From assembly GCA_963921825.1 (NCBI GenBank), contig OY997594.1, forward strand, positions 60,621,675 through 60,685,674: a DNA stretch of 64,000 bases, read 5' to 3'. This stretch comes from Erodium maritimum. Taxonomy: Eukaryota > Streptophyta > Magnoliopsida > Geraniales > Geraniaceae. The translations under genes and the position numbers were made by a program. The notes beneath the pieces are model-generated. The model searched no databases. It saw nothing but the letters and a program-made list of their open reading frames with translations, and was not told the DNA's origin. Shown here one piece after another: positions 45,181 to 56,493 of this stretch (within the stretch, counting starts at the first letter, position 1; each line of letters begins with the position of its first letter).

Positions 45181-46963
45181 TATACATTCACATGTTACTA
45201 ATATTTTAAATGTTATTTGTTACCCAATTGTGAATCGTTGGATTGGATTGATCCTATGGCTATTGATCCAATGGCAGATGCTCGTAATTAATTAGAAATT
45301 CGAATTTTTTGGGGTCATTTTACATAACTGGAGGGCTTTAATGTCATTTTAACTTCTCCATTTACAAACCCTAAATCAGTCCTCTCATTCTCATTTCTCC
45401 TCACGCAGCTTCAATCCTCCTTCGTTTTCCCCGACTTCGCCACCGCACCTGCGCGATGAAGACGCCGCCGCACATGCGCAATGAAGACGCCGCCGCACCT
45501 GCGCGATGAAGACGCCGCTCACCGTGGAAGAAGACCACGTTGATGTGACCACCTGACGCGACTCCCCGTGGAAGAAGTACCACCGTGTTGGTCGAGATCT
45601 ACCGCGCGAGCTTCAGATACAAATCTTTGAAGACTGCCGTGACCCGTGCTATATGCCGACGCCGGTGATTCTGCTACGCCGTTGCATATCCCCGTGAAGT
45701 AATCAGTCGTCGCTGGAGAGTTGCGCTGATGCTCGAGCGTGTTGGTGCTCCAAGAGAGGAAGTAAGGTTGAGAAACGGCAAGGTCTCTCCATCGTGCCCA
45801 CCTCGCTGGATGGAGCTCGACTCACACCGCCGTGCCCACCTCGCACAGATCTGGTCGAGCTTGACTGTGGATGGTTGAGCACGGTCAGATCGTCGGAGCT
45901 GCTTCCACTCTATGCTACACGCTGTCTACACTCCTCGTCGCCCGAGCTACCGTCCTGTTGGGCAGATCTGAGCTCGAACAAAAAGGTTTATTTTTTTGTG
46001 TTTAAGGATTTTGCAGGTTCGTGTTTTGGTAAATTTGTTTTTTTTTGCTGAATTCAGGTACGAAGAATCACGGTGTTCTTCTAAATTTGGGGTTGTATAT
46101 AGTTTTTTTAGTTTGATTTGTTTTTTTAGTTAGATCTAATGCAGGGATTGAGTAATGTTGAAATTTTCCTGTGAAAATTGTGTAATCAAGATTCTGTAAC
46201 AAGAAATTTGGAATTATGTAACAGCCTGGTGTTAATTCTGTAACATTCTGATATTGAATCTATAGTTTATGGGTTTGATTCTGTAACTTAGGAGGAGTAT
46301 TATTTTGTATTGTATTATGTAATCAATGTAAATTTATGTAACTATTTTTATGGAATTTTGTAACCTTTGTCATTAAATTATGTAACTTAATATTTCTTTT
46401 GGCAAGTTGATTTACATATTGTTTTTGGTATTAGATTTGTTTCAATTGGTATATGATTATGTAATTTTTTTGTATAATATTTAACGTAAAATTATGTAAA
46501 TTTTGGTTAGTTTTATTCAATTCCAGTACATTAGAATATAAAATATGTAACTTTTTGTTTATGTAACTTTTGGTTAATTTTGTTCAATTCCAGTACATTA
46601 GAATATAAAATATGTAACTTTTTGTTTACAATTATGTAACATATGAAATTTGAATATCGATATAAAATTTATGTAACATTAAATATAATTTTTTGTAATA
46701 TTATACATAATATTTTGTAAAACAACGTACAAAATCTGTGGAATGATCGAAAATTCAAACTTAAAAAGGGTTGGGGCATAAAAAAATAATTTTGTAGTAA
46801 AAAAATTAAAGAAGATGGAATTACTAAATTACCCTTTTGTTATTTTTCTATTTATTTGTAAATAATTGTGGGTGAAAATATATAACCATTGGATATAATA
46901 CATCTACTGGTTCATATTGAGATAACAAGTAACAAAATTCACTATGGTCACGCATGAAAGTGC

Positions 46964-46966
<3 letters not shown>
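45179..46966. mobile_element. Larger TA-targeting Mutator-like element, type C
   Basis: Ends GGTATACATTCACATG (left) and GGGGCACTTTCATGCG (right, complement) begin a weak inverted repeat of about 90 bp that includes 'ttgttacccaattgtgaat' against 'cttgttatctcaatatgaac'. (TA)n on both sides. A GC-rich stretch (45400-46000) with a roughly 30-bp repeat 'gatgaagacgccgccgcacctgcgc' may be captured host sequence. The right part repeats 'ttatgtaact' dozens of times. No transposase. Confidence 0.65.

Positions 46967-47042
<76 letters not shown>
46967..47042. repeat. (TA)38 microsatellite
   Basis: Joint between elements C and D. Confidence 0.98.
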
Positions 47043-47044
<2 letters not shown>

Positions 47045-48498
47045 AATTCATAACCATTAGATAAAAATCATCCAATGGATGACAAAATTGGTCACAAAAT
47101 GAATTTATGTATTTAGTTAAATATTTAAAAGGCAATTTGGGAACTGATTTTTTCTCTTACCTCCCACTAATCTGAAAAATCAGTTCCCCTATTTACAAGC
47201 AAATTCATGTAACCATCTAAAGAAAACTACTTTCAACTGCAAATTATTTTCAAAAGTTTGTATTATTCCCAATATTTATTTTTTGTATCAGTAATATTAG
47301 TTTATACACGTCTGAGTATTATGCTAATTGTCTGTAAGGCATCATTCAGTAAAAACGCATTTAACTGTAAGGTGTTATTTACTGTATCAATGAGTTGTTA
47401 TTTTTATACATAATGAACTCCTAAAAAAATCGGGACTAAATTACATTTGCATACTAAAGCCTAAATGTACCACTAGAAATATGAAACATCTACTTCAGTA
47501 TCCCAAAACAATAGGTAAAAGCAGCGGCACGGAGAACTAAAGCTGGTTCCGAGCAAGCCCTTGTGAGCCTTTAATCGTGACTTGCAAAATGGAACCATAC
47601 GTGAGAAACTAATGTAACATTTGAGGAATTCTATTCATTGCAATATAAATGGTAGGCTGACTCTTCGTAATCTACAAAACGAAACATATGTAAAGAACAA
47701 ATGAAACATTAGTACAGGGTAATCCAATATAAAAAAAATGTTTCAATGATATGTTGCATATTTGCATTACATAATTAATGAACAAAACAAATAAAACTAA
47801 TGAAACATCAAACTAATTGGATTTCAGTTTATGAATAACATAACAAGCTCAACACAATTGCATTTCAGTTAATCATGAAATTATTTTTTTGTAGCTCAAA
47901 CAGCTCAGTTGATGGAAGTGGCTCTTTGAAATCAGAATCCTTGACCAGAAGAATAGGAACATCGTTTTTTACTCCATAAGAAAACCATTTCAGTTATAAT
48001 GAGAAATATAAATACAAAAAACTGTAACATATTGGCTCAGGAATTATGAAACATGTACAAAACAAAATTGTACTGATTAAACATCAAGTCAATTGTTTCA
48101 TTCTTATTAACTGTTAATACTTTCAACACTTTGTTTCGCATGTTCAAACTCAATACTCAATGGTTTCAACATTCTTAATTGTTAATATTTTCACACCTTG
48201 TTGCACATTTTCAATCTCAACGGTCAAGTATCCCCGTAATTCTTTTACTTAGGTACGTTGAAACAATTGACAATAGAGATTGAAGCATATGCAAGAAATA
48301 CATGTCTACAACCAATGAAATATTAGAGAAGTTATATTGACACTCAAACTATTTGAAACAATAGGCTAGTCATAATGAAACATATGCAAATCATCTTTAT
48401 TAAATTTCATAAACATAACCAAAACAAAATACAAACCTGAACAATGTATCTTTTCACAAACTTGTAAAATCATACGAAACAACCCTTAGTTTAATATA

Positions 48499-48936
48499 GG
48501 GATAACGCTGGTTCCCAACCTTTGTAAACGTTTCGTTTTCACGTCCTAACCCGGGCCAACGTATCGAGTCATTTCCATACATAAAACGTTTGGTTTTTTG
48601 CAGAAAGTATAAAAAGCCGTCAAACTTAACGATTTCGTTAACTTGTCGACACGTGAGGGCCACGTGTTCCAAACCTTTGGGTCTGAAAATGTTGGTTCAA
48701 AACCTTTCTGAACGTTTCATTATCACGTCCTAACCCAGACCAACTTTTCATTATCGCGATGTGGGGGGTATTTTAGACTTTTCGATTCCGAAGTTAACGA
48801 AATCGTTAAGTTGGACGGCTTTTTATACTTTCTGCAAAAAATGAAACGTTTTATGTATGGAAGTGACTCGATACGTTGGCCAGGGTTAGGACGTGAAAAC
48901 GAAACGTTTACAAAGGTTGGGAACCAGCGTTTTCCC
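48499..48936. mobile_element. Hairpin Mutator-type MITE
   Basis: The two arms (48499-about 48660 and about 48780-48936) are near-perfect inverted repeats: 'acgctggttcccaacctttg' and its complement, through 'cgtatcgagtca' and 'aaaagccgtc'. Perfect 9-bp duplication tttaatata (48490-48498 and 48937-48945). Confidence 0.92.
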
Positions 48937-49802
48937 TTTAATATATCCGATGACTTTTTGATCTTTTTCTATATGGACACTACTGCGTTGAAACAATTGG
49001 CATTGGGATTGAAACAAGTGCATTGAATACATGTCTGGAACAAATGAACATTGGAGAAGATATATTTCTCTGTGCAATATTAAGCACCTTGAATCATTTG
49101 GCTATTAATATTGAAACATGGTGAAATCGATGTTGTTAAGATTCATTAACATGGACTACATGTGTTAAACAAATGAAACATGTTAACACGTGTTAACAGG
49201 ATAGTGCACCATCACGGCCAGATTTAATGGGTCTCCGGTAGTGCTCTGAATTTCGGTGAGGAAGAGACGGAGCGACGATGGTTTCATTTGGGAAGGCAAA
49301 ATACCCATGACCTAGCTTCTTCTAGTCTTTGTCGGGTGGTTGCTCGAGTTGCAGGTCTAGCTTCTTCTGTTCTTGGTTGGGTTGCGGCTCAAGGTGCATA
49401 GAAGTTGAGTGGAGTTGAAGAATGGATGTGATCGCGGAACTGGTGAAACCGATTGAGAGTACCTCCGACGACGCCCTTTTCTCACCGAGATAGAAGCAAA
49501 TTGTCCACCGTATGAAGAAGAAGCAACGCCGTGATTCAGCCGGTGAGAAGAGAGTGATGGATGCGGCTGAGGAGTCATTTGTGAATGAGTATCATGTGTG
49601 AGAGAAAGAATGATCGTGGGTTAGGGTTAGGTAGATGATTTTAGAAAAATACTAAAACACCCTTTTGACATATTAAATTATCATTTTAAAAATCAATTAA
49701 TTGTTAATTACTAAACATGCCATCCAAATCACAACCATCCATATAAGATAATGTAATGGTTGAAATTGATTTCTAAATTATAGTGAAACATATAGTTTTC
49801 AA

Positions 49803-50285
49803 CAAGGTTGTAAAAAGCGCTAGGCGCTAGTCGGGCGGGAAGGGGTCCTAGGCGGGGATTAATCGGGTTATTATTTTATTATATATTACTAAAATTATAT
49901 TATACTATATAAAAAATATTAATCCTTTCAAAAAAAATATAAAAAATATTAATAATATCGAACATTAAATATATTAAAAACATAAATATTCTACTAAACT
50001 AAACGTATCATACAATTCTTAAAAGAATACCAATAAGTATTACTATCAACTAGCATAATTGTATGGTTTCACTTGGCTTGTAGAATGTTAGAAACTGTTT
50101 ATTGAACTACAAATCCGATCCGACGCCCGACCAACCCGCTCAATTAATCGGTCAAGCGGTGATTAATCGGCCGAATCGGGGATTAATCGGTCATATTCCG
50201 CCTAAACGGCCTGGAGTGCCCTAGTAGAATAAATCGGGTCGGCAGAGCCCATTTCAGCGCCTAGGCGGGGATTTTTACAACATTG
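49803..50285. mobile_element. hAT MITE
   Basis: Ends CAAGGTTGTAAAAA and CAATGTTGTAAAAA (complement) are flanked by the perfect 8-bp duplication gttttcaa (49795-49802 and 50286-50293). Subterminal 'cgctaggcg' and 'cctaggcggggat' and internal 'attaatcggg' repeats. Confidence 0.92.
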
Positions 50286-50306
50286 GTTTTCAATTGATAA
50301 TAACCC

Positions 50307-50310
<4 letters not shown>

Positions 50311-50356
<46 letters not shown>
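50311..50356. repeat. (TA)23 microsatellite
   Basis: Joint between segment D and the large element E; its right edge is the insertion point of E. Confidence 0.97.
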
Positions 50357-50359
<3 letters not shown>

Positions 50360-50420
50360 ACGCTATCAGGTGCGAACCACCTGTAATATGCGAACCTGCG
50401 AACTGTATCAGGACCGTCGA

Positions 50421-53292
50421 TGTAATAACCACTTCTGGTCAACGTCAGTCAAACCTGCGAAAAACAGGAAAATTTAAAAATTTTAAGACAGACACTTAAC
50501 TTAACTTAAATTGACCCCGAGGGCCATGCCGGACTTAAGTTGACCCCGTTATCGACTAAAATGAGTTACGGGGGACTCAGGGCAACTTCCTGGTCATTTT
50601 GGGAAAGATTGATTTTTCGCTGGAAAAGTCACCCGAGCGACGTTTTGGTCCATTCGAGGACCGTTTTGGACCCGAAAAGCTTAGCCGTCGTCGTAGCGGT
50701 CTTAGTTGGGCCGTTTCCTTGAAGCCCGTCCAGTTTAAAATATTTTTGGGAAAAGTGCCCGTTCGGGGCCCGAAACGTCCGTTTTTCGCGAATCTGATTG
50801 GAAAATATCAACTAGATATTTTCCAAAAGGTATGGGACCCACCTTGACACTTGTCAGGTATATGGTGGTGTAATTTTTGGAGGGAAAATGGGTGGATGTG
50901 GTGAGTTGGCCGAGTATAGGGTAAAGGGGAAAGGAATTGGAGTTAGTTGTTATTTGTTTTAAAAATTAGAAAGAGGAAGAGAGGTTTTAGAGAGAGAAGG
51001 AGAAGGAGAAGAAGAGAGAAGAAGGAAGGTTGGGCTAGGGTTGGTGATCGAGCCCTTGGATCGAGTCAAAGCAAAGAGCAATCCCGTTCCCCTCATTCTC
51101 CTCTACGGTAATACCCGAACCGATTCTCGTTTCGATTATTTTCAAGAGCTAGGGTTTGGTTATAAAATTTGGTTTAGGGTTGTGTAGAGATTAAAGAGGT
51201 GTTGGAGACGTTTTAGAGGTGTTTGGGAGAGAAATCTCACGTTTTCCGGTGACCGGAGGCTCGGGAGGAGCTCCGGCCACCGTGGGTGGTGGCCGGCCGG
51301 CCATGTGGTGGCTGGCCGGAGGTGGCAGCAGCCACCACTTGGTGGCCGAGCCCCTCCCTCAAACCCTAGGGTCTCGGCCAAGCCTCTTGGGTGGGGCCCA
51401 CGTGCTCGGTTGCTCGGGTTTTAATGTTCGGGTGGTTTAAAACGTCCCCCGGACCACTTTATCCTTAATCGAATCGAAATTTGGAATTAAATTGGAGAAG
51501 TTGTAATTAACGGGTTTTGGGAAACTTTAAACGTTAATTAATTGACTTAGAAGTCGGAATTCAATTCCGTCAAGTGCGTTGGGTTCCTTGAAATATTCTA
51601 AGACCGTAGAAACGAAATCGGGGACTTTTGGAGCCCCGGAAGGCATTTAACCAAAACCGGGCAGATTCGCCATGTCGGGCGAATCTGGCCCTTACGGGTC
51701 CTTTATCGGCAATATCGAGTATTTGGGAAGTTTGGGAGTGATCGGCATTGTCGGGGTTACGTTTGGGCGTTAAGTTTATTAATTTTCGGTTTACTCGTAC
51801 TAGTTTAAAAGTACTTTAAATTTGTGTTCTTTTAGATCGTGCTACGGACCGAGGCAAGGGGAAGCTCGGCGAGTGACTGAGTGTGCTTCGGGTGTTGTTG
51901 GAGCGCTTTTGGGATTGTATACGAGGTAGGGAAAAGTAGCCGGATCTCGGCCCTGATTAGGGAAAGTTAATGGTAGAATTGCATGTGACACCGGGGTGTC
52001 GTGGGTTGAGTAGATTTATTTAATTATTAGAAAAGCATGATACGGGATTGTAGCGTTTAAGAGAAAGGCATGTGACACTTAGTAGTGTCGTAGGAACAGA
52101 GAACTTAGCGATAATTGAATTACTGGAGGCATATGACCATGCCCGGAGGTTGTTTGTGAAACTAGCGATTTTAGGACTGTTGGAGGCATCGAGTATGCCG
52201 GAGGTTGTCGTGCGCTTTATTTAATTGTTGAGTTTGGGTGGCCTTGAGAGCCCGTATTTAATTGTTGAGTTTGGGTGGCCTTGAGAGCCCGTATTTAATT
52301 GTTGAGTCGGGGTGGCCATGAGAGCCGTGTATTTAATTTGGTGTCTTGAGTGGCAGCGAGTGCCCGTGGGGTTGTTGAACCCGAGTCTTGACTGTTGAGG
52401 TGTCTTGAGTGGCCTTGAGTGCCTGTGTGATTGAACTTGCCTGTGATTGTGATTGTGGTTACCTGGGGTGGTGAGTTCTAAAGGTCGACAGCCTGATCCG
52501 ACTTAGTGTCGATGAATTGCGAGTTCTAAAGGTCGACAGCCTGATCCGACTTAGTGTCGATGAATTGCGAGTTTTAAAGGTCGACAGCCTGATCCGACTT
52601 AGTGTCGAGGAATTGCGAGTTTTAAAGGTCGACAGCCTGATCCGACTTAGTGTCGAGGAATTGCGAGTTTGAAAGGTCGACAGCCTGATCCGACTTCGTG
52701 TCGAGGAATTGCGATAGGTCGAACCCTGACCTGATTGAGATTGGTTACTGAGCAGCTGGTGTGCGATCCTTTGTGATCTTGTTTGGTGTTGTGTCGTTTC
52801 GTTCGAGTCCTTGAGGAGGTCGTCGATAGTTGTATTGGGTCTACACTGTTTTTATCGAGTGTCGAGTCTGTTGAGGAAGGTGACGGGTTGTGGGTCAGTT
52901 GAGTACTTGAGTTGGGGACTGTAGTCCCGGTGTTGGGTTTGGTTTTAGTGTTACTGGCTTTTTCTGCTAATTATGCCATAGTCAGTCTGTTATCCGTGGA
53001 GGTGAGCGAACGCTCACCCCTAGCTGCTTTTCCTACAGGTACTGATCACCGGACGGACTAGGTTAGCTCTTGAAGTTCATGGAGCTTGGAGCGGAGTCTG
53101 GTCTTTACTTTTGTTGAGTCTAGTGACGGATGTTGTACCTTGTCCACTTGTTGGGACGTTTTTGTATTGTAAATGCTATTATTTTGAGAAGTAAATGGAA
53201 ATGTCAAAGCTTTTATTGAAAACAGGTTTCAAGTGTTCATGTTTTTAAAAGTTCGCGTCCCGAGTTCGGTTCGCTGAAATCGGGGCGTGACA
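50421..53292 (+). mobile_element. Solo giant LTR, 2.87 kb
   Basis: It starts TGTAATAACCACTTCTGG and ends ATCGGGGCGTGACA, with the perfect 5-bp duplication gtcga (50416-50420 and 53293-53297). Older than the element at 34111 by sequence drift. Its central minisatellite uses another unit ('ggtcgacagcctgatccgac', about 52465-52715) in place of the 'ggttgcaagc' unit. Inserted 64 bp from the left end of element E. Palindrome at 53001-53018. Confidence 0.95.
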
Positions 53293-53297
53293 GTCGA

Positions 53298-53450
53298 TCT
53301 ATCAGCAGCGCGCGCGATCTACGGCTCAGAGCTAAGCGCGCGAAAGCGCGCGAATTGGAACCAATTCTGGGCCACGCGCCTCTTCTCAGGGGCAAAAATG
53401 GAATTTACCATTTTTAATTACGCGCGCGGCCCAGATTCTCCCGCAAAACA
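53298..53450 (+). promoter_or_regulatory. GCGCGC-rich subterminal block of element E
   Basis: Repeated 'gcgcgcgaa' and 'acgcgcgcg' sequences lie about 65-200 bp from E's left end if the solo LTR is ignored. CACGCGC at 53373-53379 equals the known FHY3/FAR1 binding site. A related 'cgacggtcctagattagcgcgcgaatt' stretch lies upstream of the transposase gene (about 62173-62200). Transposase binding is an inference. Confidence 0.4.
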
Positions 53451-54230
53451 AAATAATAATATCCGCAATCTAAGCCTGGTCTTTTGAGATTTTAATTTAG
53501 ACCAAATTTTCGTAAATAAAAACTGATAAACACAGTGCTTGTCGTTTTAAACTGGAAAAAAAATTAAAAAATTCTGATCCTGAAACAAATTCTTCTATAT
53601 ATGCAAAAAATAATAGCAGTATAAAAAAAATTATGTCTGCTTTCCTTGCCTATCATTTCACCTCTTTAGTGTAACTGCAAACAATTTGTTCTTTATCCGC
53701 AAACAGATATATCAATATCAGTAAACAGATTTCATTTTGGTTTAGTTTGACTAGATTCCATTATATTCTCAAACAATAAAAAATAAATCCTCAAAAAACA
53801 CCCTATGTATGCTCCTCTTTTGTTCAACCTATGTTACGAAGCAAAATGTTTTTCTTGGTATTCTGTCAACTTTCGCAAAATAGGATTCCTCTATTCGTAA
53901 ACGACATTAACTGTATCCTCATAAAAGAATTTTGCAAACTAAAAATCAAAAACGGATATGTCCTCTTTAGCTTTTACGCAAACAGTTTGTTAGTTATCCG
54001 CAGAAGATTATATTGTTATCCGCAAACGAGAAAAACTGTATCCGACATTAACTGTTTCCTCATAAAACAATTTTGCAAACTAAAAATCAAAAACGGATTT
54101 GTCCTTTTTAGCTTATCCGCAATCGATTTGTTAGTCATCCGCAGAATATTATATCTTTTTCCGTAAACGAGACAAACTGTATCCTCATATGAGATACAGA
54201 TGAAACAATTAAAGATTAAACATGTTTAGG
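53451..54230. repeat. Motif-rich non-coding stretch with 141-bp tandem duplication
   Basis: A unit starting 'acattaactgtatcctcataaa' (about 53905) recurs 141 bp later (about 54045) with about 85-90% identity. 'tatccgcaaac' motifs are frequent. At 53811-53850 'gctcctcttttgttcaacctatgttacgaa' repeats the sequence downstream of the gene at 54349 (about 54730), so a former gene copy probably ended here. Confidence 0.6.
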
Positions 54231-54348
54231 GACTCAACAATCCAACTAAACCCTACATTTTGCCTATATATACAGAAAAACTGCGCAAAGAAAACATACA
54301 CTCAACATCAACTCTTAGCAAACCTCAACTCTCTCCCAATTATAAACC

Positions 54349-54663
54349 ATGAATGCTTGCAACACCGAGAAGGGTAAGAGCACGAACATCAATCTTCTAA
54401 CAAAGGAAGAGGTGCTGAAGAGGGGAGATGCCATATTCGCAAAATACAACGTTCTTCTCAATGTTGAGAAGGTCACAATGAAGCACAAGAACTTAAAGGT
54501 GATGATGCTGGAGGCAAAACTTGATATCGATCTTCTTGTTGTTGAGACAGCCAAAATCGCCGATAACGACATGTCAGGTGACTGCATAACTATAGCCAAA
54601 GACCTTTTGTGCAGAGTGACAGAAGTTAACAGGGCACTGGATGTTGCTCTTGGTATGTTGTAG
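54349..54663 (+). CDS. Small helical protein of element E, 104 residues
   Basis: I recognise no family. The open frame starts at an ATG 84 bp after a TATA box (tatata at about 54265) and ends at TAG. The protein is Lys/Glu-rich with predicted amphipathic helices (VLKRGDAIFAKYNVLLNVEK, LKVMMLEAKLDIDLLVVETA, AKDLLCRVTEVNRALDVA), no signal peptide and no membrane segment. Its layout (LDxxxVxxxAxI..., then AKxLLxxxxxxxxAL) loosely resembles the small proteins encoded at 57585 and 56494, perhaps a diverged paralog. The 3' flank repeats a block found at 53811. Function unknown. Confidence 0.65.
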   Translation: MNACNTEKGKSTNINLLTKEEVLKRGDAIFAKYNVLLNVEKVTMKHKNLKVMMLEAKLDIDLLVVETAKIADNDMSGDCITIAKDLLCRVTEVNRALDVALGML

Positions 54664-55029
54664 TTGGGTACCAAAGAGTCAATGAACGACCTAGAAGAAG
54701 ATGGCTTTCTTCTACTCCTTTTTTGTATGGTGCTCTTTTGTTCAACCTGTGTTATGAATGAAAAGATTTCCTAGAAATATCATTTGCTCTATTTAGCTTT
54801 TCTGCAAACAATTTGTTCTTCATCCGCAAACTAGTATATCGATATCCGCAAAAGGATTTCAGTTTGGTTTACTTTTTTGCAAATTGGAATGTTTATCTAC
54901 GCAAACTGGGGTTATTATATTCGCAAACCAAAACAACTGTTTCCACAAACCAAAATTAATGTTAAACATGATTGATTTCATATGTTGAAAATATTTACTT
55001 TCCACAAAAAAATAATTAAAAAACTACAA

Positions 55030-55647
55030 TTAAGCATCATCATCATCATCATCATCCCAGAAATCTTCTTCATCTTCAACAACTCCTTCCTCAGGATCCT
55101 CCCCATATGGGTCTATGTTGTCTTCTTCTTCCTCTTCTCCCTCTTGCTCTTCTTCATCATCCTCTGCATGGACATCTTCTTCATCATCATCCAACCAATC
55201 TTCATCAACATAACAACTGTCTTCTTCATCTTCCTCTGCGGGAGCAGGTCCGGGGGCAGGTGCGGGAGCAGGTGCGGTTGGAGGTTCTTCTTCTTCCTCA
55301 TTCTCCTCTTCTTCTTCATCCTCATTCTCCTCCTTTTCTTCCTCATTCTGCTCTTCTTCGTCATCTTCTTTCTCATTGTCCTCGTCATCTTCATATTCAT
55401 CCGGGGGTGATTCATAATCAGGATCCCCCGGTTGAGGAATGTCGTACTCATTGATGAGAGGGTCATCATCTTCATCAGAGGAGGAGGAGGAGGAAGGATT
55501 CAGCCTGCGTCTCTTTGAACAGACGTCGTCGTCGTCATCATCACTACTGAAGATTTGTGATGGTGGAGACTTGCATTCGAAAGATTTCCATTTGTCTCCA
55601 TCACTGTTAGAATACAGAATAGATGGCGACTTGGGAGATGATGACAT
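55030..55647 (-). CDS. Hyperacidic protein, 205 residues
   Basis: The single open frame reads on the minus strand from the ATG at 55647. The N-terminus is Ser/Pro-rich (SPKSPSILYSNSDGDKW) with a possible nuclear signal (SKRRR, about residue 45). Then come long Asp/Glu runs, an Ala-Pro stretch (about 125-138) and an acidic C-terminus with W residues spaced among acid clusters (DEDWLDDDEED, EDFWDDDD). It has no enzymatic motif; hyperacidic tails of this sort occur in chromatin and nucleolar proteins, but that is analogy. A TATA-like tatattt (opposite strand, about 55698) lies upstream. The low-complexity text also opens two other frames, which I treat as shadows. Confidence 0.6.
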   Translation of the reverse strand: MSSSPKSPSILYSNSDGDKWKSFECKSPPSQIFSSDDDDDDVCSKRRRLNPSSSSSSDEDDDPLINEYDIPQPGDPDYESPPDEYEDDEDNEKEDDEEEQNEEEKEENEDEEEEENEEEEEPPTAPAPAPAPGPAPAEEDEEDSCYVDEDWLDDDEEDVHAEDDEEEQEGEEEEEDNIDPYGEDPEEGVVEDEEDFWDDDDDDDA

Positions 55648-55910
55648 GGCTACCTACTACGATAGGGATGATGAGAAAATAGTTGATTTGTGTTTAAATA
55701 TAAGGATACCAAAAGGGTATCAGAAAATTTGGAGGAATGGAACGACGCCATTAATTTAGGAAGCTTTTCGTTCGGCGCGAAGAGATTTTTGAAATGATGA
55801 CAGAAGATATTGAAATGAAAGGTCGAAATGAAAGGGCGGTTGTAGTCAGATCAAAAATGAAACGACGGTTGCGTGTATTCACATCAAAAATTAAAAAACA
55901 TGATTACCTT

Positions 55911-56428
55911 ACTTTTTACTGCATCCTTGGCACGTGTTATAACCTGTTGAATTTCGGAAATTAATATTCTGAAAATACAAAATTCTAGTTTGCGGAAATA
56001 ATGATTCTGTCTTACGTAAAATGGTTTACCAGTTTGCTGAAGTTACAATGACGTTTTGCGAATAATGGACATTCTGTTTGCAAAAATGTTCTTTCATCAC
56101 ATTACGTGCGTGCTTGGCACGTGTGCCACCAAAAACCCTAAATCAATACCCCTATAAATATACCCATTTACTTTTTACTTCATCCTTGGCACATGTTATA
56201 ACCTGTTGAATTTCGGAAATTAATATTCTGAAAAAACAAAATTCTAGTTTGCGGAAATAATGATTCTGTCTTACTTAAAATGGTTTACCAGTTTGCTGAA
56301 ATTACAATGACGTTTTGCGAATAATGGACATTCTGTTTGCAAAAAATGTTCTTTCATCACATTACGTTCGTGCTTGGCACGTGTGCCACCAAAAACCCTA
56401 AATCAATACCCCTATAAATATACCCATT
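55911..56428 (+). promoter_or_regulatory. 259-bp promoter module, tandemly duplicated
   Basis: The block starting 'actttttact.catccttggcac' occurs at 55911 and again at 56170, with about 95% identity. Each unit ends with 'caatacccctataaatataccc', including a TATA box (about 56153 and 56413). A third copy precedes the gene at 57585 (from 57258). Each unit carries 'cttggcacgtg' (G-box core CACGTG) and the 'gtttgcggaaata' motif. The first unit drives nothing visible. Confidence 0.75.
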
Positions 56429-56493
56429 CTATCACCGATAAAAAATTATTCACACTCACATCTCTTCTGAATTATTATATCATATAGACGAAA

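Larger units (their letters stand above)
47043..50310. mobile_element. TA-flanked segment D, probable degraded Mutator-like element with nested MITEs
   Basis: (TA)n on both sides. The left end 'aattcataaccattagataaaaatcatccaatgg' has a weak inverted match near 49720-49775. 'gaaaca' and 'aatgaaac' motifs repeat throughout 47580-49200, as other short motifs do in neighbouring elements. It hosts a Mutator MITE and a hAT MITE. The GC-richer stretch 49200-49620 has a 73-codon minus frame of no known family. Confidence 0.5.

Noticed and set aside
46848-47135. Open frames with IYIYIY stretches (also at 44719 and 50202)
   Set aside because: Direct translations of (TA)n microsatellites.
52460-52720. 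Regular repeats with spacers that look CRISPR-like
   Set aside because: It is a tandem minisatellite in a plant LTR without variable spacers; CRISPR arrays do not occur in plant nuclear DNA.
55107-55454. Additional open frames over the acidic gene (plus strand 115 and 142 codons, minus strand 120 codons)
   Set aside because: Shadows of the GAA/GAT-rich repeat; only the 205-codon frame has an ATG in sensible context, a TATA-like site and a varied N-terminus.
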